Positions 17,407 to 26,550 of a DNA stretch of 64,000 bases are shown here, one piece after another. Position numbers and translations under genes: made by a program. Position 1 is the first letter of the stretch, and every line of letters starts with the position of its first letter. The notes under the pieces were generated by a model, which ran no database searches, was not told the origin of the DNA, and saw nothing but the letters and a program-made list of their open reading frames with translations. The DNA is from JADJGC01 sp964617645 (GTDB taxonomy: Bacteria; Zixibacteria; MSB-5A5; CAIYYT01). The stretch covers positions 372,001 to 436,000 of the forward strand of contig CAZTYE010000002.1 of NCBI GenBank assembly GCA_964617645.1, written 5' to 3'.

Positions 17407-18543
17407 TTATCTGGCCTCCTTGATCTTATCAAGGATCTGTTCGGGCGTGATTAGCTCCGAATCGTAGCGCGTCAGGCTCACGACTTTGACATGTTTCGGC
17501 GCGACGCGTTCGATCTCATTAACGTATTGCCCCTGGTTCAATTCGGCGACAATGATCGCCTCCAGCGACTTCGAGCCGAAGATCCGATGGTACTGCTTGT
17601 CGTGCGTCGGCCAGATTGTGATCGGCCGCACTTGCCCGACTTTCATCCGCCGATGCCGCGCCATCATCACAGCTTGCTTAGCGGCGCGAGCCACCGAACC
17701 GTAGGCGACGACGGCGACATGCGCGTCTTCCATGCCATCGGTTTCGATTTCGCAAATATCGTCGAGGTAGCGCATGATCTTGCTCTGCAGCTTGTGCAGC
17801 TTGTCATGAATCTTTTTTGACTCGTTGGTCGGATAGCCTTCCTCATTGTGTGTCAGACCGGTGACATGATAGCGGTAGCCGTCGCCGAATGCCGCCATCG
17901 GTGATTTGAAGCTCGGCGTGATCTCGAACGGCTTGTACCAGTTCGCCGGCACGTCCGGTTTGGTTCGGTCGACAACCTTTAACGACCGGGACTCCGGCAT
18001 CACCACCCGCTCGCGCATATGGCCAAGAACTTCGTCGAGCAAGAGAATAGTCGGCGTGCGGTACTCTTCCGCTAAATTCATGCATCTTACGGTTAGCCTG
18101 ATCGTCTCTTCGACCGACTGCGGTGCGAGCGCGATCGCGACATAATCGCCGTGCGTGCCCCAGCGCGCCTGCATTGTGTCGGCCTGTGACACCTTGGTCG
18201 GCAAACCCGTCGATGGCCCACCGCGCTGCACGTTGACAATCACGCACGGGACTTCGGCCATGTAGGCGTAGCCGAGGTTTTCCTGCATCAACGAGAATCC
18301 CGGCCCCGAAGTTGCCGTCATCGATTTGGCTCCGGCACAGGAGGCGCCGATAATCGCCGCCATCGATGCAATCTCGTCTTCCATCTGGATGAACTTGCCA
18401 CCCGTCTTGGGAAGCCGGCGCGCCAGTCCCTCGGCGACTTCCGTCGACGGCGTAATCGGATAGCCGGCGAAAAAGCTCAGTCCGCCGATAAGCGCGCCTT
18501 CGACCACGGCTTCATTGCCTTGAATCAATCGTATATCAGCCAC
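17407..18543 (-). CDS. korA: 2-oxoglutarate:ferredoxin oxidoreductase, alpha subunit
   Basis: 378 residues. N-terminal pyrimidine-binding type domain with 'FFAGYPITPSTE' (about 25-36), 'QMEDEIAS' and 'TATSGPGFSLM', followed by a transketolase-C-like domain towards the C-terminus ('GSVARAAKQAV'). Ends 1 base before the korB ATG and starts 11 bases after korD. In this family the alpha subunit helps bind CoA and substrate. Length and motifs are normal for the KorA/VorB group. Confidence 0.94.
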   Translation of the reverse strand: MADIRLIQGNEAVVEGALIGGLSFFAGYPITPSTEVAEGLARRLPKTGGKFIQMEDEIASMAAIIGASCAGAKSMTATSGPGFSLMQENLGYAYMAEVPCVIVNVQRGGPSTGLPTKVSQADTMQARWGTHGDYVAIALAPQSVEETIRLTVRCMNLAEEYRTPTILLLDEVLGHMRERVVMPESRSLKVVDRTKPDVPANWYKPFEITPSFKSPMAAFGDGYRYHVTGLTHNEEGYPTNESKKIHDKLHKLQSKIMRYLDDICEIETDGMEDAHVAVVAYGSVARAAKQAVMMARHRRMKVGQVRPITIWPTHDKQYHRIFGSKSLEAIIVAELNQGQYVNEIERVAPKHVKVVSLTRYDSELITPEQILDKIKEAR

Positions 18544-18554
18544 GTGTGTGTCTC

Positions 18555-18794
18555 CTACTTCTCATTCGATACGATCGCCAGATCGGGACAATGCAGCCAG
18601 CAAATCGCGCACTGCGTGCACTTGTCCGGATAGGTGATGATCGGTTTGCCGTCGCGGTCGGACGTGAATACCTGATGCGGACAAAAACTGATGCAAATGC
18701 CGCAAGCCTTGCACCAGTGCAGATAGATCGTAAGAGGATTTCGTCCGCTTGTCGGTGTGGTCGCAGTCGCTTGACCGCCGGTTGTGTCAGACAT
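18555..18794 (-). CDS. korD: 2-oxoglutarate:ferredoxin oxidoreductase, delta (2[4Fe-4S] ferredoxin) subunit
   Basis: 79 residues from the ATG at 18792-18794 (GAGGAG 9 bases upstream); a TTG start at 18827 is possible but lacks a ribosome site. Two canonical 4Fe-4S motifs, 'CKACGICISFCP' and 'CTQCAICWLHCP', make up almost the entire protein. It carries electrons between the Kor catalytic core and free ferredoxin. Placed directly upstream of korA, as in other KorDABC operons. Confidence 0.92.
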   Translation of the reverse strand: MSDTTGGQATATTPTSGRNPLTIYLHWCKACGICISFCPHQVFTSDRDGKPIITYPDKCTQCAICWLHCPDLAIVSNEK

Positions 18795-18827
18795 ATCAGC
18801 CAACTCCTCGTCTTGCTGCCGCAGCAA

Positions 18828-19910
18828 TTAACGCTTCTTCGTTTTGGCCTTGTTGTTCTTCGCCTTGGCGGCTTTGGCCGGTTTCATTTTAGTCACGGAC
18901 GCCTTCAGCTTTTTGACCGGCGCTTTCTTAACCGGTTTCTTGGACGGCTTCTTGGCGGCTGGTTCTGCAGCCACCTTCTTAGCCGCCGGTCTGGCTTTGG
19001 TCGTCTTGGCGGCCAGTTTAGTTCCCGATGACTTTGCCAACTTCGCGAGCTTCTGCTCGATCAAGACCGCGACCTCGGATGGCGTCTTCGCGACCGGTAC
19101 ACCGACAGCATTGAACGCCGCGATCTTCTCCATCGCCGTGCCTTTACCACCGGAAATGATCGCTCCCGCGTGACCCATCCGCTTGTCGGCCGGAGCCGTC
19201 AGGCCGGCGATAAACGCGACCACCGGCTTGTTCATGCGCTTCTTAATGAACTGCGCCGCTTCTTCTTCGTCGGTGCCGCCGATTTCGCCAACCAGAACGA
19301 CCGCCTTGGTCTGCGGATCCGCCTGAAACGCCGTCAGGCAGTCGATGAAATTGGTGCCGATGATCGGATCGCCGCCGATGCCGATGCAGCTCGACTGGCC
19401 GATATCTTTTCGTGTGAGATTATAGACGATCTCGTATGTCAATGTCCCGGAGCGCGAGACGAGGCCGACATTACCTTGTTTGTGAATGTGCCCCGGCATG
19501 ATTCCGACCTTGGTGACACCCGGCGTAATGATGCCCGGACAGTTCGGCCCGATCAAGCGGACGCCCTTGAGCTTGAGATAATTGTATACCTTGAGCATGT
19601 CGACTGCCGGAACGCCTTCACTGATGCAGACAATCAGGTCAACGCCGCCGTCGGCGGCCTCGTAAATCGCATCCACTGCGAACTGCGCTGGCACATAAAT
19701 CACTGAGGTATTCGCGCCGGTCTTGGCGACGGCTTCGCGCACTGTGTTGAAAATCGGCGTGCCTTCGAATGCCGTGCCGCCCTTGCCCGGCGTGACACCG
19801 GCGACAACATTCGCGCCATACTCTTTCATCTGGCGCGCGTGGAATGAACCGTCGCGCCCGGTGATGCCCTGCACGACGATCTTCGTTTTCTTATCTACAA
19901 AAATTCCCAT
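18828..19910 (-). CDS. sucD: Succinyl-CoA synthetase alpha subunit with histone-H1-like tail
   Basis: 360 residues against about 290 for the family. The core (1-293) is a normal SucD: CoA-binding 'GITGRDGSFH', 'GPNCPGIITP', and phosphohistidine His247 in 'RMGHAGAI'. The remaining 67 residues (encoded by 18831-19031) are made almost only of Lys, Ala, Pro, Thr and Val, with many AKK/PVKK motifs and a single acidic residue. This resembles the C-terminal tail of histone H1 or bacterial Hc1/AlgP-type proteins. The tail may bind nucleic acid or polyphosphate, or tune oligomerisation; its role is unknown. It makes ATP or GTP from succinyl-CoA in the cytoplasm. Starts 21 bases after sucC. Confidence 0.95.
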   Translation of the reverse strand: MGIFVDKKTKIVVQGITGRDGSFHARQMKEYGANVVAGVTPGKGGTAFEGTPIFNTVREAVAKTGANTSVIYVPAQFAVDAIYEAADGGVDLIVCISEGVPAVDMLKVYNYLKLKGVRLIGPNCPGIITPGVTKVGIMPGHIHKQGNVGLVSRSGTLTYEIVYNLTRKDIGQSSCIGIGGDPIIGTNFIDCLTAFQADPQTKAVVLVGEIGGTDEEEAAQFIKKRMNKPVVAFIAGLTAPADKRMGHAGAIISGGKGTAMEKIAAFNAVGVPVAKTPSEVAVLIEQKLAKLAKSSGTKLAAKTTKARPAAKKVAAEPAAKKPSKKPVKKAPVKKLKASVTKMKPAKAAKAKNNKAKTKKR

Positions 19911-19930
19911 GACTTCTCATCCTTTCCCGG

Positions 19931-21067
19931 TTATGCGACCTGCGCGAGTTCGATCGCCTTCTGAACAACGCCGTCCATCGTATCGGACGAAGCCAGCTTC
20001 GAGTCGGCCAAAATCTGCCGCGCAGCCTCCTCGTTGGTGCCGGTCAGGCGTACGACAATCGGTACCGACGGATTGAACTCCGCGACCGCTTTGACGATAC
20101 CGTGCGCGACATCATCGCAGCGAGTGATACCGCCGAAGATGTTGAACAAAATCGCCTTCACGTTCGGATCGCGCAGAATGATGCGCATCGCCGTCACGAC
20201 CTTATCGGGATTCGACGATCCGCCGATATCAAGGAAATTCGCCGGTTCGCCGCCGTAGTGTTTGACCAAGTCCATCGTCGCCATTGCCAGACCGGCGCCG
20301 TTGACCACGCAACCGATATTGCCGTTGAGACCCACGAATGAGAGGCCTTTTTCACGTGCTTCGTTCTCCGCTTCCTCGGACGGCGCGACATCGCGCAGTC
20401 CTTCGAAATCCTTGTGCCGATAGAGCGCGTTGTCGTCGAGATTGATCTTGGCGTCCAGCGCCACAACTTCGCCGCTCGGTGTCGTCACTAACGGATTGAT
20501 CTCCGCCAACGAACAGTCGCTTGCCATGAAACATTCATAGAGCTTTTGGATGATCCGCGCGGCTTGATTGGCGGTGTGAATATCGCCGTAGATCTTGAAT
20601 GCCAATTCGCGCGCCTGAAAGAACTGAATCCCCAGCAACGGATCGATGTGCAGCTTGTGAATCTTCTCCGGCGTTTTGGCGGCGACGTCTTCAATGTCAA
20701 TGCCGCCTTCGGCTGATACCATGATCACCGGCTTCTTGGCGGCGCGGTCAATTATGATACCGACATAGGCCTCATGGGCGATATCACTGGCCTCGGTGAC
20801 CAGCACCTTGCGGACAGTCAGCCCTTTGATGTTCATGCCGAGGATCTGTTGCGCGTGCGTGAAAGCTTCTTCGACATTGGCGGCGTACTTGATCCCGCCC
20901 GCCTTGCCGCGACCGCCGACATGCACTTGCGATTTGATCATGACCGGACGGCCGTAATCGGCGGCGATTTCGCGCGCCTCCTCCGGCGTTGTGGCGACGC
21001 GCCCTTTCGGCACCGGAATGCCGAAGCGGGCGAATATCTCCTTGGCCTGATACTCATGTATTTTCAT
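19931..21067 (-). CDS. sucC: Succinyl-CoA synthetase beta subunit
   Basis: 378 residues. ATP-grasp N-terminal domain ('MKIHEYQAKEIFARFGIPVP', 'KSQVHVGGRGKAGG') and a C-terminal ligase domain with 'FLDIGGSSNPDKV' and 'FNIFGGITRCDDVA'. It binds the nucleotide and, with SucD, converts succinyl-CoA + NDP + Pi to succinate + CoA + NTP. The ATG abuts the cca stop codon directly with no intervening base; its Shine-Dalgarno GGAGGAG lies inside the last cca codons, so expression is coupled. Nucleotide preference (ATP versus GTP) cannot be read safely. Confidence 0.96.
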   Translation of the reverse strand: MKIHEYQAKEIFARFGIPVPKGRVATTPEEAREIAADYGRPVMIKSQVHVGGRGKAGGIKYAANVEEAFTHAQQILGMNIKGLTVRKVLVTEASDIAHEAYVGIIIDRAAKKPVIMVSAEGGIDIEDVAAKTPEKIHKLHIDPLLGIQFFQARELAFKIYGDIHTANQAARIIQKLYECFMASDCSLAEINPLVTTPSGEVVALDAKINLDDNALYRHKDFEGLRDVAPSEEAENEAREKGLSFVGLNGNIGCVVNGAGLAMATMDLVKHYGGEPANFLDIGGSSNPDKVVTAMRIILRDPNVKAILFNIFGGITRCDDVAHGIVKAVAEFNPSVPIVVRLTGTNEEAARQILADSKLASSDTMDGVVQKAIELAQVA

Positions 21068-22453
21068 TTACGACTCCTCCGACGGCGCCGCCGCCGAGTT
21101 CTGTAGGAAGTTTTTAGCCTCATGTATCAATGTCTCGAATTCGTTTTTCTCGGGATAATCGAGAACGACTTCAAGCAGATGGTCCAATGTTTGTCCGACC
21201 CGTTTGCCGGGTTCCAGAGCAAAAATGCGCATGAGATCGTTGCCGTTAACGGCCAGATCCTTCAGCCCAAACGGCGGTCGTTTGTCGATCTCTTCGCGGA
21301 TGCGCCGTTCAAAGAAGTCGACGTCGTCGTTGGTCTGCCCCATGCCCTGACCGATCGTGTCGGCCCGGCGCAACTCAAGCAGCTCAAAAATCATCTCCGT
21401 GCCCGTGCGCCGCACCAATCGCCGCAAGCCCTTGTCGGTGACTTCGGTGTTGAACATGTGCCGGTCGACAAGCAGACAAACATCGTCGACAAAGTCATTA
21501 GGGTAGCGCAGTCGTTCAAGCAGGCCGCGAGTGATCCTTGTTCCGAGCGCGTCGTGCCCATAAAACGACGCGCCGCCTTCATCTTTGATACGTTTCGTGG
21601 CGGGTTTGCCAAGGTCGTGGCAAAGCGCCGCCATTCGCAGCAACAATCGCGGCGGCGCCGCATCGATGACTTCGAGGGTATGCTCGAACACCGGCCAGCG
21701 ATGATACGGCCCCGGTTGCTCGACCCCGACTGTGGCTTCGAGTTCCGGTAGCACATGCTGCAGCAGCCCGGATTCTTGCATCAGCTTGAACCCGATTGAG
21801 GGTTTTGCGGCCTTCACCAACAGCTTGTTCAGTTCTTCGGCAATGCGTTCCGGCGAGACGGTTTTGATCAACCCGGCTTCGCGGCGCAACGCGGCAAGCG
21901 TCTCCGGTTCGATGGCAAATTCAAAGCGCGCCGCAAACTGAATCGCCCGCAGCATCCGCAGCGGATCTTCGCGGAACGACTCCGGCGTAGTGATTCGGAT
22001 CAGTCGGCTCTCGATGTCGGCGCGACCGTTGAGCGGATCAACATAAACACCGGAAACGACTTCACGGGCAATCGCATTGATCGTGAAATCGCGGCGATAC
22101 AAGTCTTGCTCGACTGGAAGTTCATGATCGAACGCGACCTCAAAGTCACGATGACCGGCACCTGTCGAAGTTTCTTTCCGGGGAAGCGCAAAATCAAACT
22201 GCGTCTCTGCTGGATCGGCGCCGCGCGGCGTGAACTTGATCACCCCAAAAACGCGCCCCACCAGGTCAACGCGGCCAAACCCGCGGAGTATCTCCATCAA
22301 ACCCCGAAACGGCAACCCGGTGACCAGATAGTCGGCATCCTTTGGTTCCGGTTGCCCGGTCAGAAGCCGGTCGCGCACAGTGCCGCCAACTTCGTACAGT
22401 TTGCCGTGAGCGGTAATCGCGTCGATCACCGCCTGCCCTAACTGAATTGCCAT
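21068..22453 (-). CDS. cca: CCA-adding tRNA nucleotidyltransferase with HD domain
   Basis: 461 residues from the ATG at 22451-22453, which lies one base beyond the arcC stop; a longer in-frame start at 22513 would overlap arcC by about 60 bases. Class II nucleotidyltransferase head: 'YEVGGTVRDRLL' and the carboxylates in 'DADYLV'; then 'RRDFTINAIA' and 'RMLRAIQFAARF' tRNA-binding signatures. An HD domain follows, with 'CHDLGKPATK' and a second His in 'FYGHD'. It maintains 3'-CCA ends of tRNA. It is embedded between carbamate kinase and sucC, an unusual spot for a tRNA-processing gene. Confidence 0.92.
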   Translation of the reverse strand: MAIQLGQAVIDAITAHGKLYEVGGTVRDRLLTGQPEPKDADYLVTGLPFRGLMEILRGFGRVDLVGRVFGVIKFTPRGADPAETQFDFALPRKETSTGAGHRDFEVAFDHELPVEQDLYRRDFTINAIAREVVSGVYVDPLNGRADIESRLIRITTPESFREDPLRMLRAIQFAARFEFAIEPETLAALRREAGLIKTVSPERIAEELNKLLVKAAKPSIGFKLMQESGLLQHVLPELEATVGVEQPGPYHRWPVFEHTLEVIDAAPPRLLLRMAALCHDLGKPATKRIKDEGGASFYGHDALGTRITRGLLERLRYPNDFVDDVCLLVDRHMFNTEVTDKGLRRLVRRTGTEMIFELLELRRADTIGQGMGQTNDDVDFFERRIREEIDKRPPFGLKDLAVNGNDLMRIFALEPGKRVGQTLDHLLEVVLDYPEKNEFETLIHEAKNFLQNSAAAPSEES

Positions 22454-22454
22454 T

Positions 22455-23399
22455 TCATCCGCGTTCGATAACGGTACCGGCACCGCCGAATACTGCATCC
22501 GCCGCTCTCTCAATCGATGTTATCACCACGGTTTGTCCGCCGCGTTTCAGAAAGTCAATCGCGGCCTCGATCTTTGGGCCCATGCTCCCGCTCGGAAAGT
22601 GTCCGTCGCGCAAGTACTGCTCAGCTTGCGTGATCGTGATGCGATCCAGCAATTGTTGATTTGGTTTGCCGTAATCCAGCGCCACTTTTTCCGTGCCGGT
22701 CAAGATAATCAGCATCTCGGCGCCGATCTCGTGCGCCAAAAGCGCGGAAGCGCGATCTTTGTCGATCACGGCATCGACGCCTTCGAGCGTGCCATCTTTT
22801 TCAACGTACACCGGAATCCCGCCGCCACCGGCCGCGATCACGATGACATCCGCTTCGATCAGACGCTTGATGATTGAGCCTTCCACGATGCGCCTCGGAA
22901 TCGGCGAACCGACGACCCGTCGCCAGCCGCGGCTGGAATCCTCTTTCATCGTCCAGCCACGCTCCGTCTGGAACAGCACTGCCTCCTGCTCGGTATAGAA
23001 TTGCCCGATGAATTTGCTCGGGTTGTTCAATTCCGGATCGTGTTGATCGACCTCGATCTGCGTAATGATCGTCATCACTTCGCGCCTGATCCCGTCGCGA
23101 TGCAGGCGGTTGTACAGCGATTGGCCGATCATATAGCCCATGCCGCCTTCGGTGTCGGCGACACAGATCCCCAGCGGCAGAATCGGCGCCTTGCTGCGCG
23201 CGAGTTCAACCCGCAGGATCGCATTTCCGACCTGCGGGCCATTGCCGTGCGTGATCGCCAGCTTGTAGCCGCGGCGAATCAGCTCGACAATGCCGTGCAG
23301 CGAATGGCGCGTATTCGCAAATTGATTGGCGATCGTGTCTTCGACTTCCTTGCGGGTGATCGCATTTCCACCCAGCGCCACGACAGCAGTTTTGCCCAT
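22455..23399 (-). CDS. arcC: Carbamate kinase
   Basis: 314 residues, the usual length. Amino-acid kinase fold: 'VVALGGNAI' at the N-terminus, 'THGNGPQVG' (about 50-58), 'VIAAGGGGIPV' (about 190-200) and 'VIDKDRASALLA'. It converts carbamoyl phosphate + ADP to ATP + carbamate, or the reverse. No arginine deiminase or ornithine carbamoyltransferase lies nearby, so the source of carbamoyl phosphate is unknown. Four bases separate it from the upstream GTPase-like gene, so the two are probably functionally linked. Confidence 0.94.
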   Translation of the reverse strand: MGKTAVVALGGNAITRKEVEDTIANQFANTRHSLHGIVELIRRGYKLAITHGNGPQVGNAILRVELARSKAPILPLGICVADTEGGMGYMIGQSLYNRLHRDGIRREVMTIITQIEVDQHDPELNNPSKFIGQFYTEQEAVLFQTERGWTMKEDSSRGWRRVVGSPIPRRIVEGSIIKRLIEADVIVIAAGGGGIPVYVEKDGTLEGVDAVIDKDRASALLAHEIGAEMLIILTGTEKVALDYGKPNQQLLDRITITQAEQYLRDGHFPSGSMGPKIEAAIDFLKRGGQTVVITSIERAADAVFGGAGTVIERG

Positions 23400-23402
23400 C
23401 GG

Positions 23403-24743
23403 CTATTTTCTTCGGCCTTTCTTCAGCTTGCCGACGAAGTCGGTCAAAAGCTCGCGCAACGTGGGCGAACCGATTTCCTGCAATTCGTAACCGACGCGCG
23501 TTGATTTCTGCTTGATCTTGCAGATTCGGCGCAAGTCTATGGGCGTGCCGATAATTACGCCGTCACACGGCGTCGCGGCAATTGTCGCCTCAAGGTCCTT
23601 GATCTGCTTGCCACCATAACCCATCGCCGGCAGCACTTTGCCGATGTTCGGGTACTTCTCGAAAGTGTCGACCAAAGTGCCTTTGAGGTACGGCCGCGGA
23701 TCGACGATCTCCGCCGCGCCGAACTTGTGCGCCGCGACCGTGCCGGCGCCATACTGCATCTCGCCGTGCGTCGCCGTCGGACCGTCTTCGATCACCAGCA
23801 CCCGCTTGCCGCGAATCACCGCGGCGTCTTCGACATTGATTGGCGACGCGCCATCGACGATTACGGCATCGGGGTTGTATTGCTGGATGTTGGCGCGCAC
23901 GTATTCGATGTACTCGCCGTCGGCGGTATCGATTTTGTTAATCACCACGACATCCGCCCAGCGCAGATTGGTTTCGCCGGGATGGTACTGGATTTCGTGA
24001 CCGGGGCGATGCGGATCGGCGACGGTTATCCACATGTCGGGGCTGTAGAACGGCATGTCGTTATTGCCGCCGTCCCAGACCACCACGTCGGCTTCCTTTT
24101 CCGCCTGACGCAGAATCATCTCATAATCCACGCCCGCATAGATCACCTGCCCGCGTGAAATGTGCGGCTCGTATTCTTCCATCTCCTCGATCGTGCACTT
24201 GTGAAATTCCAAGTCCTTGACCGACGCAAACCGCTGGCAGGCTTGTTTGGCGATATCTCCATACGGCATCGGATGGCGTACAGCCACAACCTTCATTCCC
24301 AGCGCCTTAAGCTCTTCACAAACTTTGCGCGTCGTCTGACTCTTGCCGGCGCCGGTGCGAACCGCTGCAATCGCAACGACCGGCTTGCTCGATTTGATCA
24401 TCGTCGCTTTGCCGCCGAGCAAACTGAAATTCGCGCCCGCAGCGAGCACCATCGACGCTTTGTGCATCACGTACTCGTGCGACACGTCGGAATACGAGAA
24501 GATCACCTCGTCGATGTCGTGTTCCTCGATCAAATCCATCAGATCGTCTTCGGCATAAATCGGTATCCCCTTCGGGTACAGCGGTCCGGCCAGTTCCTTC
24601 GGATATTTGCGGCCTTCGATATCCGGAATCTGCGTGGCCGTAAAACACACGACTTCGACTGACCTGTTCCTGCGATAGTAGGTGTTGAAATTATGGAAAT
24701 CACGTCCGGCTGCCCCCATGATCAGAATTTTCTTCTTCGCCAT
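23403..24743 (-). CDS. Cyclic 2,3-diphosphoglycerate synthetase-like P-loop protein
   Basis: 446 residues from the ATG at 24741-24743 (GAGGAG 8 bases upstream). The N-terminal part starts like a Rossmann domain ('KILIMGAAGRDFHNF'). A P-loop follows at about 129-136 ('RTGAGKSQT') with Walker-B-like 'VVVWDGGNND' and an 'NKID' guanine-specificity motif. This is the protein family named after archaeal CpgS, which makes cyclic 2,3-diphosphoglycerate; most bacterial members are uncharacterised GTPases. Tight linkage with carbamate kinase points to a role in that metabolism, but this is inference. First gene of the energy block. Confidence 0.8.
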   Translation of the reverse strand: MAKKKILIMGAAGRDFHNFNTYYRRNRSVEVVCFTATQIPDIEGRKYPKELAGPLYPKGIPIYAEDDLMDLIEEHDIDEVIFSYSDVSHEYVMHKASMVLAAGANFSLLGGKATMIKSSKPVVAIAAVRTGAGKSQTTRKVCEELKALGMKVVAVRHPMPYGDIAKQACQRFASVKDLEFHKCTIEEMEEYEPHISRGQVIYAGVDYEMILRQAEKEADVVVWDGGNNDMPFYSPDMWITVADPHRPGHEIQYHPGETNLRWADVVVINKIDTADGEYIEYVRANIQQYNPDAVIVDGASPINVEDAAVIRGKRVLVIEDGPTATHGEMQYGAGTVAAHKFGAAEIVDPRPYLKGTLVDTFEKYPNIGKVLPAMGYGGKQIKDLEATIAATPCDGVIIGTPIDLRRICKIKQKSTRVGYELQEIGSPTLRELLTDFVGKLKKGRRK

Positions 24744-25023
24744 ATCGTTACTCCTCAATAAGCCTCATGATTCTTGTCCAAAACAAACGTGCGTCTGGTA
24801 AGTCGTCATGAGTGGAGTCAGACAGCGGATGCCAGCCAAATGATGTAGAGGAAATAAGACATCACTCGCTGGCGCGGGCAGTATGGTTTTGTGTGAAGCA
24901 ACATAGTCTTGTCTCGGCCGCTATTCCCGAGTTGTCTTGCTCATCATTCCGGCAAGAACCGGAATCCGGAATCGTGAGCGCAAATCTACTCGCCCAGTGC
25001 CCCATCCGTCAGGGTGGGACTCG
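24744..25023 (-). other. Gap between aldehyde dehydrogenase and the energy block
   Basis: About 280 bases with no supportable gene. The promoter of the large minus-strand energy-metabolism run must lie here or within the dehydrogenase gene, but no convincing -35/-10 pair was found. No terminator hairpin with a T-run was found for the dehydrogenase gene either, so read-through between the two is possible. Confidence 0.4.
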
Positions 25024-26508
25024 TCACGCGTCTATCTGCGCGCGCTGCAGCGTCCCGGAGAAGTCGACATAGACCGACTTCCACTCGGAAAACACATCCA
25101 GCGCCTGATGACCGGCTTCGCGGTGGCCGTTCCCGGTCGCTTTCGTTCCGCCAAACGGAAGATGCACTTCCGCGCCGATCGTCGGGCTGTTCACATAGAA
25201 AATACCGGTATAAACATCCCGCATCGCCGTGAATGCCTCGTTGATGTCCTGAGTATAGATCGAAGCCGACAACCCGTAGTCAGAGTCGTTAGCCATCTCA
25301 ATCGCATTGGTTAGCGACTCGCACATCGCGATTGACAGCACCGGCCCAAACACCTCTTCTTGCCACAAGCGCATCGACTGGGTGACATCCGCGAAGATCG
25401 TCGGCTGGACAAAGAAACCCTTGTCATAGGCGCCACCAGTCAAGCGTTCACCACCACACATCAACTTGGCGCCACCCTGCTTGCCGATCTCGATGTACTT
25501 CAGATCAGTTTCAAGTTGGCTTTGATTGACCGCCGGCCCCATGTCAACGTTCGGATCAAGCCCGTTGCCGACCCGCAGCTTCTTGGCGCGCTCAACCAGA
25601 CCGTCGATGAATTTGTTGTACACATCCTTATGCACGATAATCCGCGACGTCGCCGTGCAACGCTGGCCTGTGGTGCCGAATGCGCCCCAAAGCGCGCCAT
25701 CGATCGCCAAATCGAGCTTTGCCGAAGGCATGATCATCATGGCATTCTTGCCGCCCATCTCCAGCGAACAATGCTTGAAATCGGGCGCACAGGCCTTAGA
25801 AACTACTTGCCCGATCTCCGAAGAACCGGTGAAAGACACCACCTTGATCTCCGGGTGGTGCATCAACGGATCACCGACTCCGGAGCCGGTGCCGGTCACC
25901 ATGTTCACCACACCCTTGGGCATGCCGGCCTCTTCCATTGTCTTGACGAAGTTGACCACACTCAGGGGGGTATCAGTAGCCGGTTTGATAACCACCGTGT
26001 TACCACAAACGAGAGCCGGGATCATCTTCCATGAGGGGATCGCCATCGGGAAGTTCCAGGGGGTAATCATCGCGCAAACTCCGAGGGGCTGGCGTACCGA
26101 CATCTGGAACTTGTTGGGCAGCTCGGACGGCGTAGTCTGGCCGTGCAATCTGCGACCCTCGCCGGCAGTGAAATAGGAAATATCAATCGCCTCCTGGACG
26201 TCACCTCGCGTCTCGTTGAGCACCTTGCCCATTTCGCGCGTCATGTCGTTCGCGTACTTTTCCTTGCGTTCGACGAGAAGTTGAGCGACGCGGTAGAGAA
26301 TTTCCGCCCGTTTTGGCGCCGGCACCAGGCGCCACTTCTTGAAGGCCTGTTTGGCGGCCAAAACGGCTGCTTCAACATCGGACTTGTCGGATTTCTGGAA
26401 CACCCCGACTACTTCATCGGTATTTGCCGGGTTACGGTTTTCGAATGTCTGACCGGTGCGCGAAGCCACCCACTCCCCGTTTATGTAGTTCTTGTAAACT
26501 TCAGCCAC
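25024..26508 (-). CDS. NAD(P)-dependent aldehyde dehydrogenase
   Basis: 494 residues, standard ALDH length. It oxidises an aldehyde to the carboxylate with NAD(P). Visible: 'TPWNFPMAIPSWK' (cofactor-binding entrance), 'FTGSSEIG', the general-base Glu in 'LEMGGKNAMM' (about 265), the catalytic Cys in 'GTTGQRCTATSR' (about 299) and 'EEVFGPV' (about 397). The C-terminal 'NSPTIGAEVHLPFGG' recalls semialdehyde dehydrogenases (piperideine-6-carboxylate or related), but substrate cannot be fixed. GTG start with GGGAGG 5 bases upstream. Confidence 0.93.
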   Translation of the reverse strand: MAEVYKNYINGEWVASRTGQTFENRNPANTDEVVGVFQKSDKSDVEAAVLAAKQAFKKWRLVPAPKRAEILYRVAQLLVERKEKYANDMTREMGKVLNETRGDVQEAIDISYFTAGEGRRLHGQTTPSELPNKFQMSVRQPLGVCAMITPWNFPMAIPSWKMIPALVCGNTVVIKPATDTPLSVVNFVKTMEEAGMPKGVVNMVTGTGSGVGDPLMHHPEIKVVSFTGSSEIGQVVSKACAPDFKHCSLEMGGKNAMMIMPSAKLDLAIDGALWGAFGTTGQRCTATSRIIVHKDVYNKFIDGLVERAKKLRVGNGLDPNVDMGPAVNQSQLETDLKYIEIGKQGGAKLMCGGERLTGGAYDKGFFVQPTIFADVTQSMRLWQEEVFGPVLSIAMCESLTNAIEMANDSDYGLSASIYTQDINEAFTAMRDVYTGIFYVNSPTIGAEVHLPFGGTKATGNGHREAGHQALDVFSEWKSVYVDFSGTLQRAQIDA

Positions 26509-26550
26509 AATTCCTCCCGAAGTGAATTTCTCAGATCCCGGTGGTGATTC

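Noticed and set aside
22454..22513. Longer CCA-adding enzyme N-terminus
   Set aside because: It would overlap arcC by about 60 bases; the ATG at 22453, coupled to the arcC stop, fits the family start better.
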